Shown piece after piece: positions 1-7,016 of a DNA stretch of 20,759 nucleotides. This DNA is from CAYGXH01 sp964354485 (GTDB taxonomy: Bacteria > Bacteroidota > Ignavibacteria > UBA10030 > SZUA-254): NCBI GenBank assembly GCA_964354485.1, contig CAYGZY010000104.1, forward strand, positions 1-20,759, given 5' to 3'. Both the position numbers and the translations under genes were made by a program. The number at the start of each line of letters is the position of its first letter. Position 1 is the first letter of the stretch. The notes beneath the pieces were generated by a model. It was not told the DNA's origin. It ran no database searches and worked only from the letters and a program-made list of their open reading frames with translations.

Positions 1-393
1 CTGCAGTAGTCTCTCGAAATCTTCCAATGTTTTACACTGCTGAAGGGCAAGCTTCATCAAAATACCTTCACGGTCTTTCAATTTAATTGTGTCTTTTAGG
101 ATCAGATTATAGGAGGCGGAGTTCATAATTGCGAAGCCGGACTTGTTACAACCGATCCAGACATTCTCGCAGAGTGAATCGTCGGAATCGATTAATCCGA
201 TAAAGGGATATTTCCCATCTGTGAAGTACATCAATGCATTTTGCAGATTATCGGTATCACGGTGCTTCCATAACAATGGCCGCCCATCAGGCGTACATTT
301 ACCCGATACAACAGCAATAGTACATCCGGTGGTTGGAATGTAATATATGAATATCGATAAAAGGAAAACGATGATAATCCGGTTGCATTTCAT
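1..393 (-). CDS. C45-family (acyl-CoA:6-APA acyltransferase-like) N-terminal nucleophile hydrolase, 5' part
   Basis: This is the first 131 codons of a reverse-strand gene whose 3' end lies left of the window. Residues 1-23 form a hydrophobic signal peptide. It is followed by Cys24 in the context TTGCTIAVVSGK and then PDGRPLLWKHRDTD. In C45/linear-amide C-N hydrolase relatives (isopenicillin-N acyltransferase-like and carcinine-hydrolase-like proteins), the residue after propeptide removal is the catalytic Cys, and a G-R-P-L-x-W-K-x-R-D segment follows it. The pattern here matches. The family cleaves or transfers amide-linked acyl groups; the substrate cannot be inferred. TTGC could also be read as a weak lipobox. 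The start is the ATG just before the signal peptide; the upstream Shine-Dalgarno is weak (AGGT). The gene diverges from the + strand gene at 848. The family call is fairly firm; the lack of a C-terminus prevents checking the rest of the fold. Confidence 0.75.
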   Translation of the reverse strand, partial: MKCNRIIIVFLLSIFIYYIPTTGCTIAVVSGKCTPDGRPLLWKHRDTDNLQNALMYFTDGKYPFIGLIDSDDSLCENVWIGCNKSGFAIMNSASYNLILKDTIKLKDREGILMKLALQQCKTLEDFERLLQ

Positions 394-847
394 AAGTTAC
401 CTGTTATTTGTCAATAGATGGAATAATATTCACTAAACAAACCAAAATATTTTATAAAATACAAGTCGAATAAAATAAATCGGTTTTGCCCTATGTTATT
501 CTCCCGTTCTCTGACAGTTGTACTGTGGGTGGTTTGATTTCCGATTCCTGTCTTTGAGTTAGGGAAGAAGTAATCGGAAATCTAGTGTTGCTTGCCGGGA
601 TAAATTTCCAATTTCTTCTCCCTTAAAATAAAGACAGAAATCGGAAATTGGACGATTTGTCCAGGTTACAAAGTCTCATGAAGAGCTCTTTGGTTGACCT
701 CTATCGAAGACCTTTTTTGTTGTTTTCCTGTTGTTTTTCATTGTTTAATAGAATTGAATCTGAACAGGGAATTAACTAAAATACCGGTCGGTACACAGCT
801 CAGGACGTGTTTTGTTGTTGATGACATAATAATTAAGTGAGGATTAC
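394..847. other. Divergent intergenic region with a nested palindrome
   Basis: This 454-bp gap separates the reverse-strand C45-type gene from the forward DUF4091 gene, so both promoters should lie here. I could not pick either with confidence. No open frame looks coding. Its main content is the long imperfect inverted repeat at 537-648, listed separately. The stretch from about 760 to 847 ends with GTGAGG at 837-842, a usable Shine-Dalgarno for the gene starting at 848. Confidence 0.6.
537..648. repeat. Nested inverted repeat with 45-bp arms
   Basis: The arms 537-581 and 604-648 are reverse complements at 37 of 45 positions, around a 22-bp spacer. Each arm is itself a smaller inverted repeat, because ATTTCCGATT-like words occur at both ends. 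The word therefore appears four times in alternating orientation: 537-546, 572-581 (inverted), 604-613 (variant with CAATT) and 639-648 (inverted). Transcribed, it could fold either as one long stem or as two shorter stems. It could be a repeat element or a regulatory cruciform. There is no U-tract, so it is not a plain terminator. Confidence 0.75.
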
Positions 848-2521
848 ATGTCACAGTTAATTGAAAAATCACTTTATCTTCTAGTATTGTGTCTGATACT
901 ACCGTTTATTTCGTCTGCTCAGCCGGTGATCAGGTTATACGATGAACTTACGGAGTTGTATCCCGATTCTGTTTTTAAAGAAGGAATGAAAGAATATACG
1001 ATCGACGCGGCGAGGGGAACAATTGTTGGTGTCCATATTCTTGTAACAGGAATAGATTCGGGGGCGGTGGCGCGATTCAGAGTGGTTCAGCGGAACAGAC
1101 CGGTCGCCGAAATGCGCTGGTATCGTATGATCGATGTCCCCGTCGAGGAAAATACCGGTCTGGACAGCCGGACAGAAAAATACTCCGGGCAAAAGAATCC
1201 TTTTGTGATTCGGCGGGCACCTTTCAGGATTTTTGAGGCACTGGATCCTGTCAGATCTCCTATTGTAGCCGATAATGGGACGATCGCTCTGCGTGCTGAG
1301 ATACCAATCTCCCCAAAGGCCGCGGTGAAGGGAAATAATTATACGATCATAATCGATATTGGTAATCATAGTGAAAATTTACATTGGATTGTGAATGTTC
1401 ATAAGGCTGTCGTTCCTTCACTCAAACACTCCACGATCTCATATGTTAACTGGCATAGTCTTGAGAATATATGTAATGATCATGAGGTGGAAATATGGAC
1501 CGAACCATTCTGGAAGATGCTGTCTCAATATGCGAAGCTGATGGTGAAGGGGCGGCAGAACACATTCTGGCTTCTCTGGAACGACTTTTTTGATTTCGAC
1601 AACACTGGGCATATGACGGAGTTTCATCGGGAGAGACTTGAGCGCTATGTAAAAGTCTTCATGGATGAAGGTCTTCAAAAAATTCAGGGCTGTCCGTTCA
1701 CTTTCCGTGAGAATTGGTCGACCGACGCAATGTATGTAATTCCGGCTCAGTACAAAATACCTGCAACCTCAGATGACGGATTGAAGCAGATCGAAAGAAT
1801 GGCCGATAAGATCTATGCTGCGATAAAGGTAAATCATTGGCAGGAAAAATGGATACAGGGGATTTTCGACGAACCAACGGATGAATATGTTGACAGGTAT
1901 AAAACCGTCGTCGAAGTTTTCCGCAAACATATGCAAGGTATTCCAATAATCGAAGCGACCATGACAACGAAACTGCCGGCTTACATCGATATCCTCTGTC
2001 CGCAGGTCCAGGAGTATCAGAAAGAGCAGGAATTTTATGAACAGCGCAAGGCGGCCAACGATAAAGTCTGGGTATATACATGTCTTGTGCCCGGCGGTCC
2101 GTGGCTGAACCGATTGCTTGATCAGGAACGCCTGCGTCAGGTCTACTTCGGCTGGAGCTGCGCCCGCTACAATCTAAATGGATATCTCCATTGGGGATTC
2201 AACATGCATCGGCCTGGTCAGGATCCATTTGAACGGAGCGCGATCCAACACTATGAGGGTGAAACAAATAATTTCCTACCGGCAGGTGATACCCACATTA
2301 TTTACCAGAGAAAAAATGGACCGATCTCAGGTCAGCGGTTCGAAGCGGTCAGAATTGGTATGGAGGATTTTGAATTGCTCGCGCAGCTGAAAGCGAAGGA
2401 TACCGCATCGGGCATTTCGGTTATAACGCGGATATTTCGCGCATTCGATGACTATAGTAAAGATGTTGTTGAATACAGGAGAACAAAGCAGTTGTTGCTT
2501 GAATCACTTGACGAAAAGTGA
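848..2521 (+). CDS. Secreted DUF4091 / GH123-like glycoside hydrolase candidate
   Basis: A 557-residue protein with a signal peptide at about residues 1-24 (hydrophobic core, then SSAQP), so it is exported. The central and C-terminal part has the look of the DUF4091/GH123 TIM-barrel family. It carries an FDEP motif with Asp341-Glu342; GH123 beta-N-acetylgalactosaminidases use an adjacent Asp-Glu pair in substrate-assisted catalysis. Later come YNLNGYLHWGFN and RIGMEDFELLAQL, typical of the C-terminal end of DUF4091 proteins. The N-terminal ~200 residues resemble a beta-rich accessory domain. Length suits the family. The start is the ATG with GTGAGG 6 bases upstream. The gene stands alone, with no transporter or regulator next to it. 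The fold is well supported; the sugar substrate is unknown and the catalytic assignment is by analogy. Confidence 0.8.
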   Translation: MSQLIEKSLYLLVLCLILPFISSAQPVIRLYDELTELYPDSVFKEGMKEYTIDAARGTIVGVHILVTGIDSGAVARFRVVQRNRPVAEMRWYRMIDVPVEENTGLDSRTEKYSGQKNPFVIRRAPFRIFEALDPVRSPIVADNGTIALRAEIPISPKAAVKGNNYTIIIDIGNHSENLHWIVNVHKAVVPSLKHSTISYVNWHSLENICNDHEVEIWTEPFWKMLSQYAKLMVKGRQNTFWLLWNDFFDFDNTGHMTEFHRERLERYVKVFMDEGLQKIQGCPFTFRENWSTDAMYVIPAQYKIPATSDDGLKQIERMADKIYAAIKVNHWQEKWIQGIFDEPTDEYVDRYKTVVEVFRKHMQGIPIIEATMTTKLPAYIDILCPQVQEYQKEQEFYEQRKAANDKVWVYTCLVPGGPWLNRLLDQERLRQVYFGWSCARYNLNGYLHWGFNMHRPGQDPFERSAIQHYEGETNNFLPAGDTHIIYQRKNGPISGQRFEAVRIGMEDFELLAQLKAKDTASGISVITRIFRAFDDYSKDVVEYRRTKQLLLESLDEK

Positions 2522-2709
2522 TCTGTCGATCGGAGTATCGGTATGGATCTGATTTTATCTTTAATTGATAACACGGTATTTTCTTATACCGTAATCGTCT
2601 AGATCCCTTGCCACAGTCAAGTTTATTTCGTACTTTTTACAAAGTGATATCGGTTATGGTATAGAAAACGAAGCAAAGAGTGTTGAGCCGTGAGTCGGTA
2701 AAATAATTA
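2522..2709. other. Region after the DUF4091 gene with a stem-loop
   Basis: No coding frame is seen. A nested stem-loop lies at 2545-2606: the outer pair GGATCT/AGATCC is at 2545-2550 and 2601-2606, and the inner perfect 7-bp pair ACGGTAT/ATACCGT is at 2573-2579 and 2586-2592 with a 6-base loop. It lies 24 bases after the DUF4091 stop codon and lacks a U-tract. It may stabilise the 3' end of that mRNA, but it is not a classical terminator. Confidence 0.4.
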
Positions 2710-2873
2710 ACTGATGTTACGTATCGTTAGCTTTTAATGAAAAATAGATGTTCATTAAAAATAATAGAACAAGGACGACGCTGATTATGATTGATTTTCA
2801 CAGATTTTAATCTGTGAAAATCCGTTTTTTCCGTGTGATCAGTGTTCTATTTTCTTTTTTGCGTAACATCAGT
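2710..2873. mobile_element. MITE-like 164-bp element with terminal inverted repeats
   Basis: The ends carry a perfect 12-bp inverted repeat, ACTGATGTTACG at 2710-2721 and its complement at 2862-2873. Inside are a perfect 10-bp hairpin (2732-2741 with 2751-2760), a second inverted pair AATAGAACA/TGTTCTATT (2763-2771 with 2843-2851) and a perfect 12-bp hairpin (2793-2804 with 2811-2822). No transposase is encoded. AATT flanks both ends, a possible but weak target duplication. The inner 2763-2851 part looks like a separate repeat nested in the outer one, since it resembles 16822-16882. Non-autonomous mobile origin is inferred from structure only. Confidence 0.5.
2793..2830 (+). terminator. Possible Rho-independent terminator within the repeat
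   Basis: A perfect 12-bp stem (GATTTTCACAGA with its complement) and a 6-base loop are followed two bases later by six T residues (2825-2830) on the + strand. It lies about 270 bases after the DUF4091 gene and before the glycosylase gene. The stem is AT-rich and belongs to the repeat element, so terminator activity may be incidental. Confidence 0.35.
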
Positions 2874-2909
2874 AATTGACTACTTTTATTTTCAAACAAG
2901 AAACTATCT

Positions 2910-3518
2910 ATGCTCAAAGAAATTCTAATTCAAAACTTACGCATTGTATTTGTCGGAACGACCGTAACGGAAATATCAGACGAGCTCGGATTCTATTATT
3001 TGGGTCCGAAGAATCGGTTTTGGGAAATGCTTGAATATGCCGGCATCACACCAACATTAGTTATATCCCAATCGGACCGTAAGGCGTTGGTTGACGCGAA
3101 ACATACTGGAGTGCTCAACGATCTGTATAAGCAATTCTTCTTCGAGAAGAAAGAATCAGCATTATTAAAACTTCGTGTCGGTTTAACCGACCTCAACCGA
3201 CGACGGATCGTCAGCAACGACGACGATCCGGGAGCCGAACCCACAATTGACGATATACAAAAGTTTGTGAAAAAAGTTGAAAAGTGCCGGCCGAAGGTTG
3301 TTGCATTTGTTATAAGCTTGGAAATCTTTGAGAAATGTTTTAGGCGGTTCTATCCATCGGTTACTCGGCAGAGGGGGAAGCAAGACTTCTTGATCGGTAA
3401 TTCAGAAGTCTGGCTTCTCGGCAGTACCAGCGGACGGGTAAAAGATACCGACGCACTTGAGCAGGTGTTCGGAGACCTTGCAGATCGCCTCGGCTTTTTG
3501 GAGAAAGAGAGCAATTAA
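2910..3518 (+). CDS. Uracil-DNA glycosylase superfamily protein (MUG/TDG-like) with atypical motif 1
   Basis: A 202-residue protein. Residues 12-38 contain IVFVGTTVTEIS followed by GPKNRFW, the arrangement found in mismatch-specific uracil/thymine-DNA glycosylases (G-x-N-P-G near the N-terminus, then G-P-x-N-x-F-W). Near the C-terminus GSTSGR (171-176) matches the family's second motif, usually N-x-S-G or P-x-T-S-G. The family excises mispaired uracil or thymine in base-excision repair. The Asn that activates water in MUG/TDG (G-x-N-P) is here G16-T17-T18, with no Asn. Related UDG groups with a GTA-type motif exist, so it may use another residue or have altered chemistry. The ATG at 2910 has no clear Shine-Dalgarno. 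It is monocistronic; the next convincing gene is 320 bases away. Confidence 0.75.
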   Translation: MLKEILIQNLRIVFVGTTVTEISDELGFYYLGPKNRFWEMLEYAGITPTLVISQSDRKALVDAKHTGVLNDLYKQFFFEKKESALLKLRVGLTDLNRRRIVSNDDDPGAEPTIDDIQKFVKKVEKCRPKVVAFVISLEIFEKCFRRFYPSVTRQRGKQDFLIGNSEVWLLGSTSGRVKDTDALEQVFGDLADRLGFLEKESN

Positions 3519-3837
3519 AGGGGATCTGGAACATATTATGGCAAAAGAAAACTACTACTATAAAAACAGAACTTATCCGCAAACCAACCAAGTCGTTTTG
3601 ACCTAACCCCATAAATCTGTTTAATTTGTATATTGGGAAATAGGACCAAATGGAGTGTACAATGATAGAGACATCCAGCTGAAACCATTATCTCAAAGCT
3701 GCCTAAGGCTGAGGTAGAGCAGTGTATGGAAATTGATCACCGCCACAAGCAATTCTCCCTATTCAGATAAATCCATTGCATCTGAAAGCGGAATTGTTTA
3801 TTTTCTAATCGATACACCTTTAAAAAGGAGAAAGAAC
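3519..3837. other. Intergenic stretch with weak coding-like scraps
   Basis: There is no convincing gene. A 22-codon ATG frame at 3538-3606 (begins MAKENYYYKN) follows the glycosylase gene by 19 bases; it is short and its Shine-Dalgarno is poorly spaced. A second frame at about 3667-3768 reads like protein (contains KLPKAEVEQC and EIDHRHKQF) but has no start codon and is closed upstream by a stop, so it could be a gene remnant. The end of the stretch carries AAAAAGGAG, the Shine-Dalgarno of the small gene at 3838. Confidence 0.35.
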
Positions 3838-3966
3838 ATGAGCAAAAGTCAGAATAGTAAGAAGACCTCCAAGAAAGAACCGGCAAAAACCATGAATGAA
3901 AAGAAAATCGCGAAGAGGATCAAGAAGGAAGCAAAAAAGAACCTGGGTCTCCAGCAGCTTACATGA
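3838..3966 (+). CDS. Small lysine-rich basic protein (42 residues)
   Basis: A 42-residue protein starting MSKSQNSKK and containing KKEPAKTMNEKK and KRIKKEAKKN; about a third of the residues are lysine. An AAAAAGGAGAAAG Shine-Dalgarno sits at the right distance from this ATG, so I prefer it to an in-frame start 105 bases upstream that has no ribosome site. Similar short Lys/Glu-rich proteins with a KEPxKTxxEK-like core are common hypothetical genes in many bacteria. The charge suggests nucleic-acid or ribosome binding, but no function can be assigned. It has no operon partner: both neighbours are more than 300 bases away. Confidence 0.65.
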   Translation: MSKSQNSKKTSKKEPAKTMNEKKIAKRIKKEAKKNLGLQQLT

Positions 3967-4408
3967 GATAATGTTGGTAAACATTATTTATAAATATCCC
4001 ACGCTTTTCACCATTGGTGCCACCGGCCGACGATTTGAGTAAATTGAAATCCCGGCCACAAATCGCGGAGCCACTCGACTCGCCCCGACTATTCATCGTG
4101 GCTCGCTCGTGGCTTTCTTGTTCGCATGAAAGCGAGCAGAGATTCGTCTCGAGCGAGGAAATGGAGCTATAGCTATGTGACGAGTCGAGAGACGTAATTC
4201 AGTGAAAAATCATGCAGTATCATGCCTACTTTCCTTCCCGACTAAATATTTTCAATTGTAACTTCCCTCTATTATATATATATTTACCTTTGTTTGTTAA
4301 ATATGCAAAGAGGGCTTGGTTGGTAGAATTTACGCTTCAAATAACCGATATATTTTCTATCACTGAAGTCCGCAAATATCATATTTTCGAATACTCAAGG
4401 AACTGAAT
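3967..4408. other. Intergenic region: GC-rich structured block then AT-rich leader
   Basis: This 442-bp gap has two parts. 4021-4190 is a GC-rich block dense in inverted repeats, listed separately. 4200-4408 is AT-rich and probably holds the promoter and leader of the acyltransferase gene. A 64-residue open frame at 4212-4406 has no Shine-Dalgarno and an unremarkable composition, so I treat it as chance. CAAGGAAC at 4396-4403 serves the gene at 4409. Confidence 0.5.
4021..4190. repeat. Nested stem-loop block, possible structured RNA
   Basis: Several perfect inverted pairs are stacked here: CTCGACTCG 4074-4082 with 4181-4189; CTCGCTCG 4102-4109 with 4150-4157; GCTTTC 4112-4117 with GAAAGC 4128-4133; and separately CGATTTG 4031-4037 with 4059-4065. 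The first three are nested and could form one long branched hairpin on either strand. The composition is clearly more GC-rich than the flanks. No known riboswitch or ncRNA family was recognised. It could be a structured RNA, a repeat element or a recombination site. Confidence 0.5.
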
Positions 4409-5533
4409 ATGTCTCTCTCTTTGCGAGAAGTCCGCACACCGAAAGATGAAAAGCATTTTCTTTACCTGCCGGAGAAGCTTCATAAAAACCATCACAACTG
4501 GGTACCGCCGATTTACTCGGATGAAAAGCGGGTTTTCGATCCTAAAAGAAATCGGGCATTTGCATACTGCGATTTTGTTCGCGTCCTTGCGGAAAAAGAC
4601 GGAGGAGTTGTCGGCAGAATTTCTGCCGTTGTTAACAGTCGTTATAATGATGAGTGGAAATGTAAAGTTGTAAGATTTGGTTACCTGGAATGTCCGAATG
4701 ATCAGTCCGTGGCAAAGGCGCTATTGGGATTCGCGGAGGAATGGGGGAAGCAGAGAGGAATGGAAAAGATAGTCGGTCCTAACGGATTCACGGAAGAAGA
4801 TCCGCAAGGATTCCTTGTAGAAGGATTTGAGCACCTTCCAAATCTTGCGACGTACTGTAACTTTCCATACATGCCGCCTCTCATGGAATCCATCGGATAC
4901 ACAAAAGAGGTCGATTACGTTGTGTACAAATTAGATATTGAGAACGCCTTTACTGATTTCTACAAGTGGGCATATGACAGGGTGAGTAAGAATAAGCAAT
5001 ATGTGTTGAAAGAATTCGCGAGGAAGAAAGAAATAAAGCCGCACATCCATGCAATATTTCATCTTATGAATGATTGTTTCCAGGAACTCTACGGGTACTC
5101 GACGCTTGACGAACAGGAAATGGATCAATTGGCGCGACGCTATTTACCGGTTATCGATCCGCGCTTCATTAAATGTGTCATAACCACCGAGGGTGAGATG
5201 GTTGGTTTCATCGTCGGTATCCCGAATTTTGCGGATGGAATCCGGGAAGCGCGTGGTCGACTTTTACCTTTCGGTTTTTTGAAAATTATTAAAGCGGCGA
5301 AGAAATCTCGAAAGCTGGATTTGTATCTTGGCGGCATTAAAGCTGCGTATCGTGGAAGGGGTCTGGATGTTTTGATGGGATATAGAATGCTCGAGTCCGC
5401 AAGGGATGCGGGTTTCGAGTACATCGACAGCCATCATGAACTTGAAACGAATGTTAAAATGCGAGCTGAGATGGAGAAATCCGGAGGAAAAATATATAAG
5501 CGGTTCCGGATCTACCACAAGATGCTGAAATAA
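4409..5533 (+). CDS. Large GNAT-superfamily acyltransferase-like protein (YghO-type)
   Basis: A 374-residue protein, much longer than a single GNAT domain. The N-terminal half (about 1-170) starts with a typical opening strand (LREVRTPKDEKHFLYLPEKL, then WVPPI) and carries GRISAVVN, a beta-4-like strand. The C-terminal half contains GGIKAAYRGRGLD, matching the R/Q-x-x-G-x-G/A acetyl-CoA-binding loop, then helix and the NVKMRAEMEK-GG end common in GNAT proteins. Related proteins (YghO-like, widely annotated as N-acetyltransferases) have no proven substrate that I know. The ATG is preceded by AAGGAA at good spacing. It is monocistronic; the next gene has its own promoter. Membership of the acyl-CoA N-acyltransferase fold is likely; the reaction is not known. 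Confidence 0.65.
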   Translation: MSLSLREVRTPKDEKHFLYLPEKLHKNHHNWVPPIYSDEKRVFDPKRNRAFAYCDFVRVLAEKDGGVVGRISAVVNSRYNDEWKCKVVRFGYLECPNDQSVAKALLGFAEEWGKQRGMEKIVGPNGFTEEDPQGFLVEGFEHLPNLATYCNFPYMPPLMESIGYTKEVDYVVYKLDIENAFTDFYKWAYDRVSKNKQYVLKEFARKKEIKPHIHAIFHLMNDCFQELYGYSTLDEQEMDQLARRYLPVIDPRFIKCVITTEGEMVGFIVGIPNFADGIREARGRLLPFGFLKIIKAAKKSRKLDLYLGGIKAAYRGRGLDVLMGYRMLESARDAGFEYIDSHHELETNVKMRAEMEKSGGKIYKRFRIYHKMLK

Positions 5534-5664
5534 TTCATCGGCAAGAAGCTAAGATTATGACAGGAATTTAAAATAATAACTGTCCATTTATCTCCTATTT
5601 ACCTGCCTTCTAATATTACTTTCAAAGCTCATCTATAAAAATTGAAGGATAAAAAATTTTTTAC

Positions 5665-5693
5665 TTGACAAATGGAGTTTTATATATTATATT
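5665..5693 (+). promoter_or_regulatory. Sigma70-like promoter of the GntR-ABC operon
   Basis: TTGACA at 5665-5670 and TATATT at 5688-5693 are separated by exactly 17 bases, close to the bacterial consensus. It lies about 75 bases before the gntR start codon and is the clearest promoter in the window. Confidence 0.75.
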
Positions 5694-5707
5694 ATATACA
5701 GTATATA
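5693..5707. promoter_or_regulatory. Palindromic operator overlapping the transcription start
   Basis: TATATAC-A-GTATATA (5693-5707) is a perfect 7-1-7 palindrome that begins in the -10 box and covers the expected start of transcription. GntR regulators bind two-fold symmetric sites of the GT-AC kind, and YtrA-type members autoregulate. The position would let the regulator at 5768 block its own operon. This is inferred from position and symmetry. Confidence 0.6.
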
Positions 5708-5767
5708 CGGTAATAACACAAATAACACCTAAAAATTGAATAAATTCTTAAAATATCGTTGAATTCA

Positions 5768-6145
5768 ATGAAAATCATCGTTTCAAACTCCTCCTCCGAC
5801 CCGATTTACGAACAGGTATCGCGCCAAATAAAAGCGCAGATTATTTCGGGAGACCTCCAGGAAGGCGATCCTCTTCCCTCAATAAGAAAACTGGCACAGG
5901 AGCTTCAGATAAGTGTCATAACAACAAAAAGAGCGTATGAGGAGCTTGAAAAGGAAGGCTTTATCGATACGGTCGGAGGCAAGGGCTGTTTTGTCGCAAT
6001 GCAGAATCAGGAGCTTCTTCGTGAAAAGAAAATGAAGACGGTCGAAGAATTGCTGAACGACGCGGTTAGCGAAGCAAAAAAATTAGGGATTAATTTTACA
6101 GAATTGAAAGAAATGCTAGGACTACTATATCACAACGAGGAATAA
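5768..6145 (+). CDS. YtrA-type GntR transcriptional regulator
   Basis: A 125-residue regulator. Residues 1-75 form the GntR winged helix-turn-helix: PIYEQVSRQIKAQI, then GDPLPSIRKLAQEL, ISVITTKRAYEELEKEGF and the wing GGKGCF. The C-terminal part is only about 45 residues and helical, which defines the YtrA subfamily; these are typically co-transcribed with ABC transporters and repress them until cell-envelope stress or a ligand is sensed. I chose the ATG giving MKIIVSNSSSDPIYEQ; a TTG three codons earlier is possible but unusual. No strong Shine-Dalgarno precedes it. The next gene starts 4 bases after the stop. The adjacent palindrome at 5693-5707 suggests autoregulation. Confidence 0.9.
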   Translation: MKIIVSNSSSDPIYEQVSRQIKAQIISGDLQEGDPLPSIRKLAQELQISVITTKRAYEELEKEGFIDTVGGKGCFVAMQNQELLREKKMKTVEELLNDAVSEAKKLGINFTELKEMLGLLYHNEE

Positions 6146-6149
6146 TATC

Positions 6150-7016
6150 ATGGAAAACGTTCTCGAGATAAATAATTTAAATAAAGACTACGGGGATTTT
6201 TGTCTGAGAGATGTATCGTTTTCATTGCCGCAGGGTTACATCATGGGGCTGATCGGCCCGAACGGCGCCGGCAAGACGACGATCATTAAACTGATCATGA
6301 ACCTTATAATGAAACAGAGCGGCAGTATCAGGATTTTCGGCAAGTACCATATAGAGCATGAAGTCGATATCAAATCCCGTATAGGATTTGTCTACGACAA
6401 TCCAAACTACTATGAACACTTAAATCTTAGACAGGTTAAAAATATCATCCGTCCGTTCTATAAATCATGGGATGAGAAGGTATTTATGAACCTTACCGAT
6501 AAATTCGAATTACCTTTGAAAAAGAATATCAGGAAATTTTCACGTGGCATGGTCATGAAAGCTGCAATCGCAATCGCTCTTTCACATCACGCAGACTTCA
6601 TTATCATGGATGAACCTACTTCCGGTCTGGATCCGATCTTCAGAAGGGAATTGCTCGATTTACTCTACGAACTACTGCAAAGCGAGAAGAAGTCGATTCT
6701 TTTTTCCACTCACATAACATCCGATATTGAACGGATCGCGGACTATATCACGTTTATTCTGAATGGGAAAATTGTATTCTCCCGCAGCAAGGATGAAGTC
6801 ATGGAGACTTATGCGGTAGTAAAAGGCGGGAACGATCTCCTCGATGAGGAAATGAAAAAACATTTCAGGGGAATTCGCAAAAATGAATTCGGTTTCGAAG
6901 CACTAACCACTGATATAAATAATGCAAAGAAGATATTTGGCAGCAAAATAGTAGTTGAAAAAGCGACGCTGGAAGATATCATGTATTTCAGCAATTTAAA
7001 GAGCGAAAATGCTTAA
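6150..7016 (+). CDS. ABC transporter ATP-binding protein (YtrB/BcrA-like)
   Basis: A 288-residue ATPase with all nucleotide-binding motifs. Walker A GPNGAGKTT is at 36-44, the signature is the variant FSRGM at 130-134 (the BcrA/YtrB class has S-x-G-M in place of LSGGQ), Walker B ends in Asp154-Glu155 (IIMDEPTSGLD), and the H-loop His188 sits in FSTHITSD. The last ~70 residues form the usual C-terminal regulatory part of CcmA/BcrA-like ATPases. It should power the membrane proteins encoded next. GAGGAA at the end of gntR serves as Shine-Dalgarno, and its stop overlaps the start of the next gene, indicating tight translational coupling. Substrate direction is probably export, as for ABC-2 systems. 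Confidence 0.92.
   Translation: MENVLEINNLNKDYGDFCLRDVSFSLPQGYIMGLIGPNGAGKTTIIKLIMNLIMKQSGSIRIFGKYHIEHEVDIKSRIGFVYDNPNYYEHLNLRQVKNIIRPFYKSWDEKVFMNLTDKFELPLKKNIRKFSRGMVMKAAIAIALSHHADFIIMDEPTSGLDPIFRRELLDLLYELLQSEKKSILFSTHITSDIERIADYITFILNGKIVFSRSKDEVMETYAVVKGGNDLLDEEMKKHFRGIRKNEFGFEALTTDINNAKKIFGSKIVVEKATLEDIMYFSNLKSENA

Noticed and set aside
935..2081. Reverse-strand open frames opposite the DUF4091 gene
   Set aside because: They lie fully inside a well-supported gene and show no protein-like pattern of their own.
3538..3606. 22-codon frame after the glycosylase gene
   Set aside because: It is too short to judge, with poor Shine-Dalgarno spacing; it is noted only as part of the gap description.
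3667..3768. Protein-like frame without a start codon
   Set aside because: It is closed upstream by a stop, has no start, and no family is recognised; it could be a remnant, but the evidence is too thin to call.
3733..3837. Longer start for the lysine-rich small protein
   Set aside because: There is no ribosome site at the upstream start, and a very good one at 3838.
4212..4406. 64-residue open frame just before the acyltransferase gene
   Set aside because: It has no Shine-Dalgarno, an AT-rich composition like non-coding leader DNA and no recognisable pattern; the downstream gene has its own ribosome site.
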